8,850 nt of DNA from Candidatus Thalassarchaeaceae archaeon (GCA_030747475.1 JASLKO010000003.1:1-8850), one strand, 5' to 3'. Counted from the stretch's first letter, positions 1 to 7,627 are shown. Numbers and translations: made by a program. Notes: generated from the sequence alone by a model not told the origin.

Positions 1-3000
1 TGGTCGGAACCGTTGTACTGACCAAGACTGGTGTCCATGAGAATGATGGCAATACCGCCATATGGGATGGAACATTTACACTTCCAGTCTCAGAATTGGG
101 CGGCGTATATGCTGCAGAATTTACCGCCGAACATGACTTTGTTCAAGCAACCGATAACCCCACACAATATCAGGAAATTTTCCGTTACGAATTCGAAACT
201 GTCCTGCGAGCCATCGATGATGCGTGGGATACTGCAAACCCAACAGCCGAGATTCAAGGTGAATTTGATGTCCTTGAAACACAGGTTGTTTCCAACGGTG
301 GTTGGGCGCATTTCGTGGACACTGCGACCGATGGCAGTGGACCAGGTAGCTGGCAAGCCATGCTTGATTCGGCTGACCAATACAACTTGTCAGACGGTGC
401 GACATTCCTTGAATTCCTGATGGAATTCCTCGATTCTGATGATGTCGATGCAGCACTGGCAATGATGGCTGGGCTGACGACATATCTCAACGAATTCCCA
501 CTGCCAAGAGCGATGGATGAATTTGACGAGATGGCAGATTACATGCTGACTTTTGATCCAATTGAGAACTTCACACGATTTGAGGGTACAGACCAATTTG
601 AAGCGGCATACAACGCCATGTTGGGCAGTGATGAATGGACCGCTCTCAAAGGCGCACTTGACGACTTGGCGAACAATACCAAGCAATTTGAAGCCGCTCA
701 AACGCTGATGAAGAATCTCGCTTTGCTTGCGGTTTCTGCCCACCCAGAAGCCATTATCGCCGGCATTGAAGCCTATCTTGAGCCACTCATCAATGAGGAC
801 ATTGACAACATGACGGCTGTGCAGAAACTGCTCGTCGGATTTATCATCCAAGATGTAGAGGTCGTAGATGCAGATGGGGACGAAATGCCAGATGAGTTCA
901 TCTGGGAATATGAGCAACTGTTGGAGACTCCAGAAGGGCAAGCATGGACCGCGAATATGCAATCCGGTGACTCATGGGTTAACGACGCATTCGATGATTT
1001 CAATTCATTGCCTGAGGACTGCTTTGACCACCTCATGAGTTCGTTTGAGGACCCTGTTTGGGAAGATGCAGGCCAAGCACTGGGGGATTTCGGTTCGTGG
1101 TTGGCCAATGCATCTGGAGGAGCTCGTCAAAGTGACTGGCACAATGAATGGGTCGACGAAGATGAAGATGGTCAGAATGACAACGGACCGGCAGTCATCA
1201 CCTTCGAGGAACTACATGATGTTGAAACGACGCTTTACAATCCGGCTGTATTGGATCTCGGCGTAAGGATGCGAATTGATGGACCTGAAGGAGATGAAAA
1301 ATATCCTGAGACATTTACCATGTCGATGACCGACTCATCAGGAAATGTCGAATCGACGATTCTCACACAGCGTGACAACGATCGACACTCATACGTTGGC
1401 CGATTGACCGCAGATTCCATTTCGAATACGATTTGGACTTTCAGCCAACCATTGGAGAATTACCAGTATGCAGAAGAGGTGTCTCATGCTGAAATCGAGC
1501 TAGAGCCATTGGGGACAAATATGCTCATCGCCATGACATATGAGAGCATGGATGAAATCTTCATCGGTTCTGCACTTGGTGTATTGGTTGACCAAGATGA
1601 AACCATGCCTGTGGATTCAACATACAGTGTGAACGCGCTCTCGTATGATGCCTATGGCCCAATCACTGGTGCAGAGGTCGATATCGCAATCTTGCGCGTA
1701 TCCCCTCAAAAGGCGCTTGAAGCCGTCGCTACACTATCTCCAGAAGGAGAGGTAGATATTACCAGTGGATCATCAAATATCGTTGCACAATATACGGGTG
1801 ATGATCTCGTTGGAGATGTAGATGGTGTCATTGAAACGTTTACCGGCAGCGATGACAGAGATGGTGATGAGCATCCACAGGCTGTGCAAAATGCAGTCGA
1901 TGAGTGGGAAGAAAGAGAACGCTCAGGATTGGCTAGCACTTGGGGTGCAAGCCATAGTGATGCGCTACCCACAGAAGGTGGTTTAGCAGACGTCGCTACA
2001 CGAGGAACCACAGAATCAGGTCTTGAATTCGAATTCATTCAACAAGTACCACTACCAGGTACAGCAGGATGTTCGCGCACAGAAGCCAGTGGTGGTGGCG
2101 ATTATGCCAGCATTGGATGGTATTACGACTTATTCTTTTATTGGGACGATGAGAATGAACAACATGTCTACTATGACAAACCCGACTTGGATACACTGTC
2201 TATCAATTGGGGCGATGGAAGCGAAGTATACGAATATCGATATGGCCAAGACGGGGATTACCGCGAAGATGGATGGGAAAGCCACTCATACCAGAATTAT
2301 GGTGAATATTACATCGACATCACTTACACGCCGATCGAGGGGTACAGTACAGTTCACCATGGAATGACATACGTGTATTCGGATGAAGAATCTGGATTTA
2401 GAGAATATGAAGATGATTCTGAAGAATCCTATGTGACCGACTGGATTGAATTCGGATGGTGCGAGTTACAAAATTACGAAAATCATTTGCCTAGCCCGGA
2501 AATCATTGATTCATTCATCACCGATGGACCGTTTGAAGTGATGGATGAACAGATATTCACCACTGACGAAAATGGCATGGTCACCATGACTGCGACTCCA
2601 AGTTTGCCCGGTGCATACATCAGCGTTGTTCAGACAAAATATGTCCGAGATGGAGTCGAAATGACGGGCCTTGGCCTCAATTTAGGGGCTGCAACTGAAG
2701 CAATGATTTCACTTGGTGGAGATCTAGTGGAAGAGACCACGTTTGCAGGCATCCCAGTCTATTCTGCAACACCCGATGGCGCCAACCCAGTAAATATTCA
2801 AGTGACCACATCTGGAATGGAAGACCAAGAATACAATGCCAAGCTGGTGGTCATGCCACTGCCAATGGATGTTCCATTCCCTGACATTGATGAGGACGCA
2901 TGGGGAGAAGGTGAGGAACATGAACTCGCATTCCAACAAGGCGTAACATCTCGGAATCAGGAAGTGTTCATCGAAGCACCCATGTCAATGGTTGTCAGCC

Positions 3001-4847
3001 TCATCTTGGAAGAGGATGCACTGTGGCCAACAGCGATTACATTTGGACTGATTCTAAACAATCCTGGAACGCTCACGTTCGATGGTACACTAGGACCTGG
3101 TCAGACAACCAATATTGCTCTGGATGAGGAATATGGTGTCGCGTCACGAATCCTTGCGGTCGCAACCCCTGAGGTTGGACTAGATCCTGCTTCGATTGAC
3201 CTATCTGCATTTACTGAAGTCCTGTATGGCGAAGGAATTCGCGATGAGGAACTTGGATGGGTCAACATGGAAGAACGCCTTGAAGCAACTTGTGAACAAG
3301 TTGAGGGATGGTCAGAAGAGCGCTGGGACGATGGCGTTGAGAGCAATGTCAGGATGAGGTTGAGAGACGATTCTAACGAATTTGTCCATCCTTCACCATA
3401 CACACCGAATGCTGTATTGAGCGATGAAGAGGGCAATACCATCACACCAACAAGTGATTGGTCAAAGGAGGATTGGGAGGAAGATTACCATGCCAACTTT
3501 AACCTACAATCTGGTGACTACACCCTCACTGTAGATTCTGGTTCGATGAATTTCCAAATTCATGAAAATGAAGAAGGTGGTTTGGATGTCGACTTCGAAT
3601 CTGATGATGTTTGCTCGACCGATGAAGAGTCGACTGAAGAAGAAATTTTCGACTTATTCGACGAGATTTTCGGCAGTCTTGATTCAATTGCTTGGGGACT
3701 TGGTTCCAGTGCGGATTTGCACTTGTCAGACCTCTCTGCACCTCAAGATGATTACACCGTGATTGCAATGGTGCAAATTGGTGAAGGTGAAGATGCAACC
3801 ATTATGGCTGCTCTTGATACGAAGATTGCTGAACCAAATCCTGAGCCTCCAGTCATGATGAACATGTCATTGAGCTTCAGCCCAGCCAATCCATTGCCGT
3901 ATGATTTCGTTCAAATCACAGCTGTTGATAATGATACAAAACAGCCGATAGAAGACCTGTCTGCTGTGCTAATTCGTGACAACGTCACCATGTTTGGATT
4001 GATTACTGATGATGATGGAAAGATCACAATTCAATTGGGTCCAGAGGGAGAATACATCATTCGGTTCTCTGGTGAAATGTACAACACCGAGGAATTGATT
4101 ATCACGGTCACCGAAGATGGTACCGACGGACTGCCAGTTGATTCTGATGGTGACGGCACCATTGATTCCGAAGATGCCTTCCCTGATGACCCGAGTGAAT
4201 GGTTGGATTGTGATGGCGATGGCATCGGTGACAATGCCGATCAAAGCGATGCTGATTGTGACCCCAATACCGAGGAACCCGAAGTGGAAGGTTGCATGGA
4301 CTCGACCGCGAACAATTTCTGTGCTGAATGTACATCTGATGATGGAACGTGCACCTATGATGGACCTGAAGTGGAAGGGTGCATGGATTCTACTGCAAAC
4401 AATTTCTGTCCCGAATGCACATCTGATGATGGGTCTTGCACCTTTGATGAACCAAGTCCGGGCGATAATGTAACTGACAATGGCACAGGTGATGGAGACA
4501 ATGAGGACAGTAGTGGAAGTGGTGACGGAGAAGAATCCAGTTCCAGTTCGGGTTCAAGCTTCACAAATTACATGATTTTCGGTGCCATTGGATTGGCTGC
4601 AATGGGTGGTGTAACCGCCCTACTACTGTTCATGCGAAAACGCCGAGATGATGACGAGGATTGGTCCGATTCATCATACAGTATGGCGGCGGCTGAAGAT
4701 CGACTGTTTGATGGTGGCCCAGGTGGACCACCACCAACCATGCGGGGCGAAATGCAAGATGGATACGAAGTCGTCGAATATCCTGCAGGCAGTGGTTCGT
4801 GGTACTATCGCGACCCGGTCTCTCGCAAGTGGACTGAATGGGTCTGA
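1..4847 (+). CDS. Giant C-terminally anchored, acidic multidomain surface protein (5' end outside the window)
   Basis: The frame beginning at base 3 is open to the TGA at 4845-4847, giving 1614 visible residues. The first Met/Leu-type start inside (TTG at 96) is not credible as a start because coding sequence continues upstream of it, so the true N-terminus and signal peptide lie left of the window. Residue numbers here count the codon at base 3 as 1. Residues about 40-360 look helical and very acidic, with calcium-loop-like Asp clusters at 289-298 and 385-393. Residues about 370-1280 are mostly beta-rich, with a PKD-like domain near 725-792 and cysteine pairs C690/C820 and C1097/C1204. Then come an Ig-like domain (about 1284-1373), a TSP3-like Asp-rich segment (1380-1422), two 29-residue Cys repeats (1427-1484), a Ser/Gly/Asp stalk, one transmembrane helix (1523-1544) followed by RKRR, and a 70-residue cytoplasmic tail. 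The topology is therefore outside, helix, short inside tail. The role is probably cell-surface adhesion, envelope structure or ligand binding; no enzyme domain was recognised. Confidence 0.95.
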   Translation, partial: VGTVVLTKTGVHENDGNTAIWDGTFTLPVSELGGVYAAEFTAEHDFVQATDNPTQYQEIFRYEFETVLRAIDDAWDTANPTAEIQGEFDVLETQVVSNGGWAHFVDTATDGSGPGSWQAMLDSADQYNLSDGATFLEFLMEFLDSDDVDAALAMMAGLTTYLNEFPLPRAMDEFDEMADYMLTFDPIENFTRFEGTDQFEAAYNAMLGSDEWTALKGALDDLANNTKQFEAAQTLMKNLALLAVSAHPEAIIAGIEAYLEPLINEDIDNMTAVQKLLVGFIIQDVEVVDADGDEMPDEFIWEYEQLLETPEGQAWTANMQSGDSWVNDAFDDFNSLPEDCFDHLMSSFEDPVWEDAGQALGDFGSWLANASGGARQSDWHNEWVDEDEDGQNDNGPAVITFEELHDVETTLYNPAVLDLGVRMRIDGPEGDEKYPETFTMSMTDSSGNVESTILTQRDNDRHSYVGRLTADSISNTIWTFSQPLENYQYAEEVSHAEIELEPLGTNMLIAMTYESMDEIFIGSALGVLVDQDETMPVDSTYSVNALSYDAYGPITGAEVDIAILRVSPQKALEAVATLSPEGEVDITSGSSNIVAQYTGDDLVGDVDGVIETFTGSDDRDGDEHPQAVQNAVDEWEERERSGLASTWGASHSDALPTEGGLADVATRGTTESGLEFEFIQQVPLPGTAGCSRTEASGGGDYASIGWYYDLFFYWDDENEQHVYYDKPDLDTLSINWGDGSEVYEYRYGQDGDYREDGWESHSYQNYGEYYIDITYTPIEGYSTVHHGMTYVYSDEESGFREYEDDSEESYVTDWIEFGWCELQNYENHLPSPEIIDSFITDGPFEVMDEQIFTTDENGMVTMTATPSLPGAYISVVQTKYVRDGVEMTGLGLNLGAATEAMISLGGDLVEETTFAGIPVYSATPDGANPVNIQVTTSGMEDQEYNAKLVVMPLPMDVPFPDIDEDAWGEGEEHELAFQQGVTSRNQEVFIEAPMSMVVSLILEEDALWPTAITFGLILNNPGTLTFDGTLGPGQTTNIALDEEYGVASRILAVATPEVGLDPASIDLSAFTEVLYGEGIRDEELGWVNMEERLEATCEQVEGWSEERWDDGVESNVRMRLRDDSNEFVHPSPYTPNAVLSDEEGNTITPTSDWSKEDWEEDYHANFNLQSGDYTLTVDSGSMNFQIHENEEGGLDVDFESDDVCSTDEESTEEEIFDLFDEIFGSLDSIAWGLGSSADLHLSDLSAPQDDYTVIAMVQIGEGEDATIMAALDTKIAEPNPEPPVMMNMSLSFSPANPLPYDFVQITAVDNDTKQPIEDLSAVLIRDNVTMFGLITDDDGKITIQLGPEGEYIIRFSGEMYNTEELIITVTEDGTDGLPVDSDGDGTIDSEDAFPDDPSEWLDCDGDGIGDNADQSDADCDPNTEEPEVEGCMDSTANNFCAECTSDDGTCTYDGPEVEGCMDSTANNFCPECTSDDGSCTFDEPSPGDNVTDNGTGDGDNEDSSGSGDGEESSSSSGSSFTNYMIFGAIGLAAMGGVTALLLFMRKRRDDDEDWSDSSYSMAAAEDRLFDGGPGGPPPTMRGEMQDGYEVVEYPAGSGSWYYRDPVSRKWTEWV
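2175..2378 (+). other. PKD-like beta-sandwich domain in the surface protein
   Basis: Residues about 725-792 contain the N-W-G-D-G core (735-739), followed about 25 residues later by H-S-Y (761-763), a Gly at 767 and alternating hydrophobic residues (YYIDITY). This is the pattern of PKD domains (x-W-x-F-G-D-G ... H-x-Y ... G-x-Y-x-V). PKD domains are extracellular beta-sandwich modules common in archaeal surface proteins and are usually structural or adhesive. The domain is bracketed by C690 and C820. The match is by motif only and the boundaries are approximate. Confidence 0.6.
3852..4121 (+). other. Ig-like / carboxypeptidase-regulatory-like beta domain in the surface protein
   Basis: Residues about 1284-1373 run from a strand reading LSFSPANPLPYDFVQI, through a T-x-x-P-I-x-x-L turn, to a D-D-D-G-K segment and alternating hydrophobic strands ending ELIITVTEDG. 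This is the usual layout of bacterial and archaeal Ig-like domains, where the D-G-K turn precedes the last strands. It sits just outside the calcium-binding and Cys-rich region, close to the membrane. The exact family cannot be fixed by eye. Confidence 0.55.
4140..4268 (+). other. Thrombospondin type 3-like Asp-rich calcium-binding segment
   Basis: Residues 1380-1422 carry two D-x-D-G-D-G-x-x-D loops (DSDGDGTIDSED and DCDGDGIGDNAD) joined by A-F-P-D-D-P-S-E-W. In TSP3-type repeats such Asp loops bind Ca2+, and the A-F-P-x-D-x-x-E-x-x-D linker is a well-known form in secreted archaeal and bacterial proteins. Two Cys residues (in LDCDG and DADCD) could form a local disulfide. The segment is likely a rigid, calcium-stabilised spacer. 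Confidence 0.85.
4281..4454 (+). repeat. Two tandem 87-bp (29-residue) Cys-rich repeats
   Basis: Units at 4281-4367 and 4368-4454 are directly adjacent. Each encodes E-V-E-G-C-M-D-S-T-A-N-N-F-C, then x-E-C-T-S-D-D-G-x-C. Counted by hand, 73 of 87 bases and 25 of 29 residues are identical. Eight codons differ silently and four change the residue (A/P, T/S, Y/F, G/E). Each unit has four Cys at fixed spacing. The unit resembles the G-C-x-D-x-x-A-x-N-[YF]-x(n)-A-x-x-D-D-G-[ST]-C repeat common in secreted proteins of marine bacteria, but here an extra cysteine falls in the middle (FCxEC). Confidence 0.95.
4455..4844 (+). other. Stalk, membrane anchor and WW-like cytoplasmic tail of the surface protein
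   Basis: Residues 1485-1522 are a low-complexity Ser/Gly/Asp/Glu linker with two N-glycosylation sequons (NVT, NGT) and a Ser run, typical of an extended and possibly glycosylated stalk. Residues 1523-1544 form one hydrophobic helix (bases 4569-4634), immediately followed by R-K-R-R, so the C-terminus should be cytoplasmic. The 70-residue tail has an acidic patch, a G-G-P-G-G-P-P-P stretch and, from residue 1586 to the end, D-G-Y-E-V-V-E-Y-P-A-G-S-G-S followed by W-Y-Y-R-D-P and K-W-T-E-W-V. The spacing of aromatic residues around RDP resembles small WW-like or DUF2510-like motifs. Confidence 0.75.
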
Positions 4848-4866
4848 GAAAATCACAACAAAACGC

Positions 4867-4889
4867 CGGGTGTCCTTACAGGACACCCG
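4867..4889 (+). terminator. Perfect 10-bp hairpin between the surface-protein and RND genes (terminator or leader element)
   Basis: CGGGTGTCCT at 4867-4876 and AGGACACCCG at 4880-4889 are exact reverse complements with a 3-base TAC loop. The stem begins 19 bases after the surface-protein stop and ends 38 bases before the chosen RND start. Outside the stem a C/T mismatch is followed by weak further pairing. On the + strand there is no long T-run after it (TTGTGCTGAT), so it is not a textbook intrinsic terminator. Read on the - strand it is followed by the T-rich GCGTTTTGTTGTGATTTT. No convincing TATA element or Shine-Dalgarno site was seen in 4848-4927. Confidence 0.6.
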
Positions 4890-4927
4890 TTGTGCTGATA
4901 TGGCGGAATCGCTGCCGACAGCACAAC

Positions 4928-7156
4928 ATGCGGCCTGAACAACTCCGATTGACCCTCGTTGTTGCAATGTTTTTGTCTGCTGGATTGCTTTTTTTCAATC
5001 CAATTGTGCCCAAGATGAATACTACTGTCATCTTTGATGATGAGGCATTGCTTCGAATTAGCGATGAAGGCGATCAAGATGATAATTATCAATTGGTCCT
5101 CAAGATCCGGCATGATGAAGGTGGATTGCTTACGAACAATCTGACACGTGTCCAGGATTTGATGCAATTGGAAAGGGAATTCCAAGATGGATCGAATCCA
5201 CAAACATCTTGGCAATCATGTGAATTAGAAAACCCTACTGATTGCCAATACAATTCATTGCATATCGACCGAGTGCTCACGCCATTTTCGGCATGGTCCG
5301 ATGCCTTTCAAACAAATAACCAATCATTGGAAAATGCGACACGATGGGGTGATGTATTACAACCATTGAATGAAGAAGGATGGTGTGGAAGTGAGGCAAA
5401 TGATGCCGAAAAAGCTGCGTTTCAGGCGACACTACTGATGTTGCCAGAAGGGGCGAATGTGGGGGTCGCATGTCCTGCCTTTGCAGGAGCATCAGCCACG
5501 CAGGCACCAGCGGCCAACGAAATCCTCTGGCTAGTCTATGTCGGCTCCGGAGAGAAAGGTGGTGACTGGAACGAACTGAATGTTTGGGCCGAAAAAGTCA
5601 GTGAAAATACAGAGTATGAAATCACTGCGGCAGGCGTCAATATGATGTACGGTAAAGCGAAAGCAATTGCTGAAAAAGAATTGACATATGTCATCATTCC
5701 ATCGATATTTCTGCTTGGCGCGATGTTGACTATCGGGCTGAGAGATTGGCAAGCGGCTGCCGCTACCATTGGTGGCGTCGGATTGGTAATCTGTGCTGAA
5801 TTGGGTGCACTCGCTGCGCTTGGATTTGAATTTTCAGTATTGGATGGAATTGCTTTACCCATCATTATGGGGGTGGCTGTCGATGGGGCATTTTGGTATT
5901 CTCGATCATCCAGAGAACGGGATGAAGTACGTCGTATGCTATTTGTAGCGATGATTACCACTGTAGCGGCTGTTTCTTTGGCGCTTTTCTCACCCATACG
6001 TGCTCAACGCTCACTGGGTCTAGTGATGGCGATTGGCATCACCCTAGATTGGGTGATGACACGATATGTGTTGGAGGAATTTTTCCTCAAAAGGCGAAAT
6101 CTTCGAAAAGAAAAAGTCGACAATGCAGATACATTTTCTTCGATTTCAACCCCATGGGCTTGGCCTGTAGCGCTACTCATACTCGCAACGATTACTGTAA
6201 TCTCACCACCTGGTGTCAATGTACTCGAAGTAGAGCAATTCTTGCCTGAGGGGGATCCAGCATTGGATGAAATGGATGAATTGCAGTCACGGTACGTTCT
6301 TGCTTCTAGCACAATCGCATGGGTCATCATTGATGCGGATGGTGATAGCCCAGATGACTATCAAAATATATTACATATGCAACGACAAATATCTCAACAT
6401 CCAAGCGTCATATCTCTTGAAACAGGGATGGTACATTCACCGCTGGTCATCGGCATTTCCTCTGAAAGTGCAAATACACTCAATGAAGCGATTGACGACC
6501 CAAACTCGACTCGTTTCTTGGATGATAGTTTATCGCAAAGGCTGCAGAAAAATGGCGAAACCACAGGATTTGCAGTTGCAGTCTTCATCGATGGGCAAAA
6601 CTCAGAAGCAGCCATGCAATTCTCAGATGATGTCGAGGATTTACTTGATGTGAATGGTGTTTCGGGAGTTGTAGGTGGTGATTTGCCGACCGGTGCCAAG
6701 GCGGCTGAGACCTTCGAAAAAACACGCTTAGTTCAGATTCTTTCAGCTGGTGTCGCAATTTTCTTGGTCGCCCTATTTGCACTCCGTGTACCTATTCAAG
6801 CCGCTAGAATTGCCGTGGGCGCAGTTGCTATTGGAGCTGCGGTTGATGGCATGGCCACCATGTTTGGTGGCCGGGGTGTGAATACGGCTCTTGCCGTCCT
6901 TCTGGGCATGGGTTTTGCCGCAGATTATCTATCTCACGCCAGTGCAGACCATCGACCGACTAAATTGGACATGTCGGCACGTTGGTGGGCTGCAATGTCT
7001 TCTGTATCGGTATTCGTACTACTGTCATTGACAACTTTTCCACCCGCAAAAAATTCTGGCCAATTGCTTAGCATCAGCATCTTCTTTTCAGCTGTATTGG
7101 CCACTTGCCTCGCAATGATGCACAGAGATTCAATCGCCGACCAAAGTGAAGAATGA
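4928..7156 (+). CDS. RND superfamily (MMPL/SSD-type) 12-helix membrane transporter
   Basis: The 742-residue product has the two-fold RND layout. TM1 (about 8-24) is followed by an outside domain (25-250) and TM2-TM6 (starting near 253, 276, 304, 337, 364). TM7 (410-430) is followed by a second outside domain (431-600) and TM8-TM12 (near 601, 626, 652, 686, 712). TM4 has G-V-A-V-D-G (Asp319) and TM10 has G-M-G-F-A-A-D-Y (Asp666), matching the G-x-G-x-x-x-D-Y signature whose Asp serves proton relay in MMPL-type exporters. Four Cys in the first outside domain (98, 106, 153, 182) may form disulfides. The frame stays open back to an ATG at 4838 overlapping the upstream stop, but I chose ATG 4928: it puts TM1 at the N-terminus, whereas the extra 30 residues are translated across the hairpin and carry no recognisable domain. 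The substrate is unknown; family members move lipids, hydrophobic compounds or help protein export. Adjacency suggests a possible link to the surface protein. Confidence 0.88.
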   Translation: MRPEQLRLTLVVAMFLSAGLLFFNPIVPKMNTTVIFDDEALLRISDEGDQDDNYQLVLKIRHDEGGLLTNNLTRVQDLMQLEREFQDGSNPQTSWQSCELENPTDCQYNSLHIDRVLTPFSAWSDAFQTNNQSLENATRWGDVLQPLNEEGWCGSEANDAEKAAFQATLLMLPEGANVGVACPAFAGASATQAPAANEILWLVYVGSGEKGGDWNELNVWAEKVSENTEYEITAAGVNMMYGKAKAIAEKELTYVIIPSIFLLGAMLTIGLRDWQAAAATIGGVGLVICAELGALAALGFEFSVLDGIALPIIMGVAVDGAFWYSRSSRERDEVRRMLFVAMITTVAAVSLALFSPIRAQRSLGLVMAIGITLDWVMTRYVLEEFFLKRRNLRKEKVDNADTFSSISTPWAWPVALLILATITVISPPGVNVLEVEQFLPEGDPALDEMDELQSRYVLASSTIAWVIIDADGDSPDDYQNILHMQRQISQHPSVISLETGMVHSPLVIGISSESANTLNEAIDDPNSTRFLDDSLSQRLQKNGETTGFAVAVFIDGQNSEAAMQFSDDVEDLLDVNGVSGVVGGDLPTGAKAAETFEKTRLVQILSAGVAIFLVALFALRVPIQAARIAVGAVAIGAAVDGMATMFGGRGVNTALAVLLGMGFAADYLSHASADHRPTKLDMSARWWAAMSSVSVFVLLSLTTFPPAKNSGQLLSISIFFSAVLATCLAMMHRDSIADQSEE

Positions 7157-7627
7157 TCAGATGTCAAAAATCACTCTACAAGTCCAACCTGGGCCCTCAA
7201 ATTCAGGGATTCCGTTGCCGCCGGGAACGATTTCCCCTTCGCCAACAAATCGGCAGTCCAAGTCATGGCGAGTCACGGCTTTCACTTCGATTTCTCGCTC
7301 GACTAAATCGGCATCAACCCACGAGACTTGCGCCTGTAATTCAGAGTCAATTCTAATCTGACTATCGACAACAAAGCGTCGCTCGATTTCGCATTGATAC
7401 AACACTTCCTCCAACCACCGAACCAGCGTCAAATCCTCGCGATTGGGTGTTGCTTCAACCGACCATTGACTTGTTTGACGCACGTAAGAATGGATATTTT
7501 TCGTGGCTTCATCTGAGAGTAATATCTCTTGCAAACCCATCGCCGATTCCTCCATCAAACGACTGAATGATGGCGCAAAACAGACCATGCCAACATCCGC
7601 AGTCGTCGGAAAAACCCACCGACTCAT
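7157..7627 (-). CDS. Archease (RtcB RNA-ligase activating protein)
   Basis: The 156-residue product matches the archease family along its length. It has the N-terminal F-P-T-T-A-D-V-G motif (6-13), the E-x-S-A-M-G-L helix (26-32), L-V-R-W-L-E-E-V-L-Y (68-77), and E-V-K-A-V-T-R-H-D-L (114-123), and it ends V-I-F-D-I. Archease helps RtcB ligate RNA, in tRNA splicing and RNA repair, by promoting formation of the guanylated enzyme. The conserved residues thought to matter in the family correspond here to Asp11, Lys116 and Asp155. Two deviations stand out: the common HTAD motif reads TTAD, and a Gly/Pro/Glu-rich insertion (about 128-147) makes it slightly longer than typical 135-145-residue members. 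The start ATG at 7627 overlaps the upstream gene's stop (ATGA), implying translational coupling. RtcB itself is not in the window. Confidence 0.92.
   Translation of the reverse strand: MSRWVFPTTADVGMVCFAPSFSRLMEESAMGLQEILLSDEATKNIHSYVRQTSQWSVEATPNREDLTLVRWLEEVLYQCEIERRFVVDSQIRIDSELQAQVSWVDADLVEREIEVKAVTRHDLDCRFVGEGEIVPGGNGIPEFEGPGWTCRVIFDI

Noticed and set aside
96..98. TTG at 96 as the start of the surface protein
   Set aside because: The same frame is open to the left edge with sensible beta-rich coding sequence, there is no signal peptide after the TTG, and a secreted anchored protein needs one.
390..962. 190-residue open frame on the minus strand opposite the surface-protein gene
   Set aside because: It lies wholly opposite the giant reading frame, has no recognisable domain and is Cys/His/Trp-rich, as expected when an Asp/Glu-rich gene is read backwards. 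The other antisense frames in 1-4847 were rejected for the same reason.
2023..2040. Local GAATTCGAATTC double palindrome
   Set aside because: It encodes an ordinary E-F-E-F stretch inside the coding frame and has no flanking repeats. It looks like codon chance, not a regulatory or recombination site.
4838..4927. Upstream ATG at 4838 as the start of the RND gene, overlapping the previous stop
   Set aside because: It would add 30 residues translated through the hairpin, basic and Cys-containing, before the first membrane helix. ATG 4928 gives the usual RND N-terminus. Kept as an alternative, not the main call.
4848..4927. Search for an archaeal promoter (TATA box, BRE) before the RND gene
   Set aside because: No TTTAWA-like element was seen at a sensible distance from the start, so no promoter is annotated.
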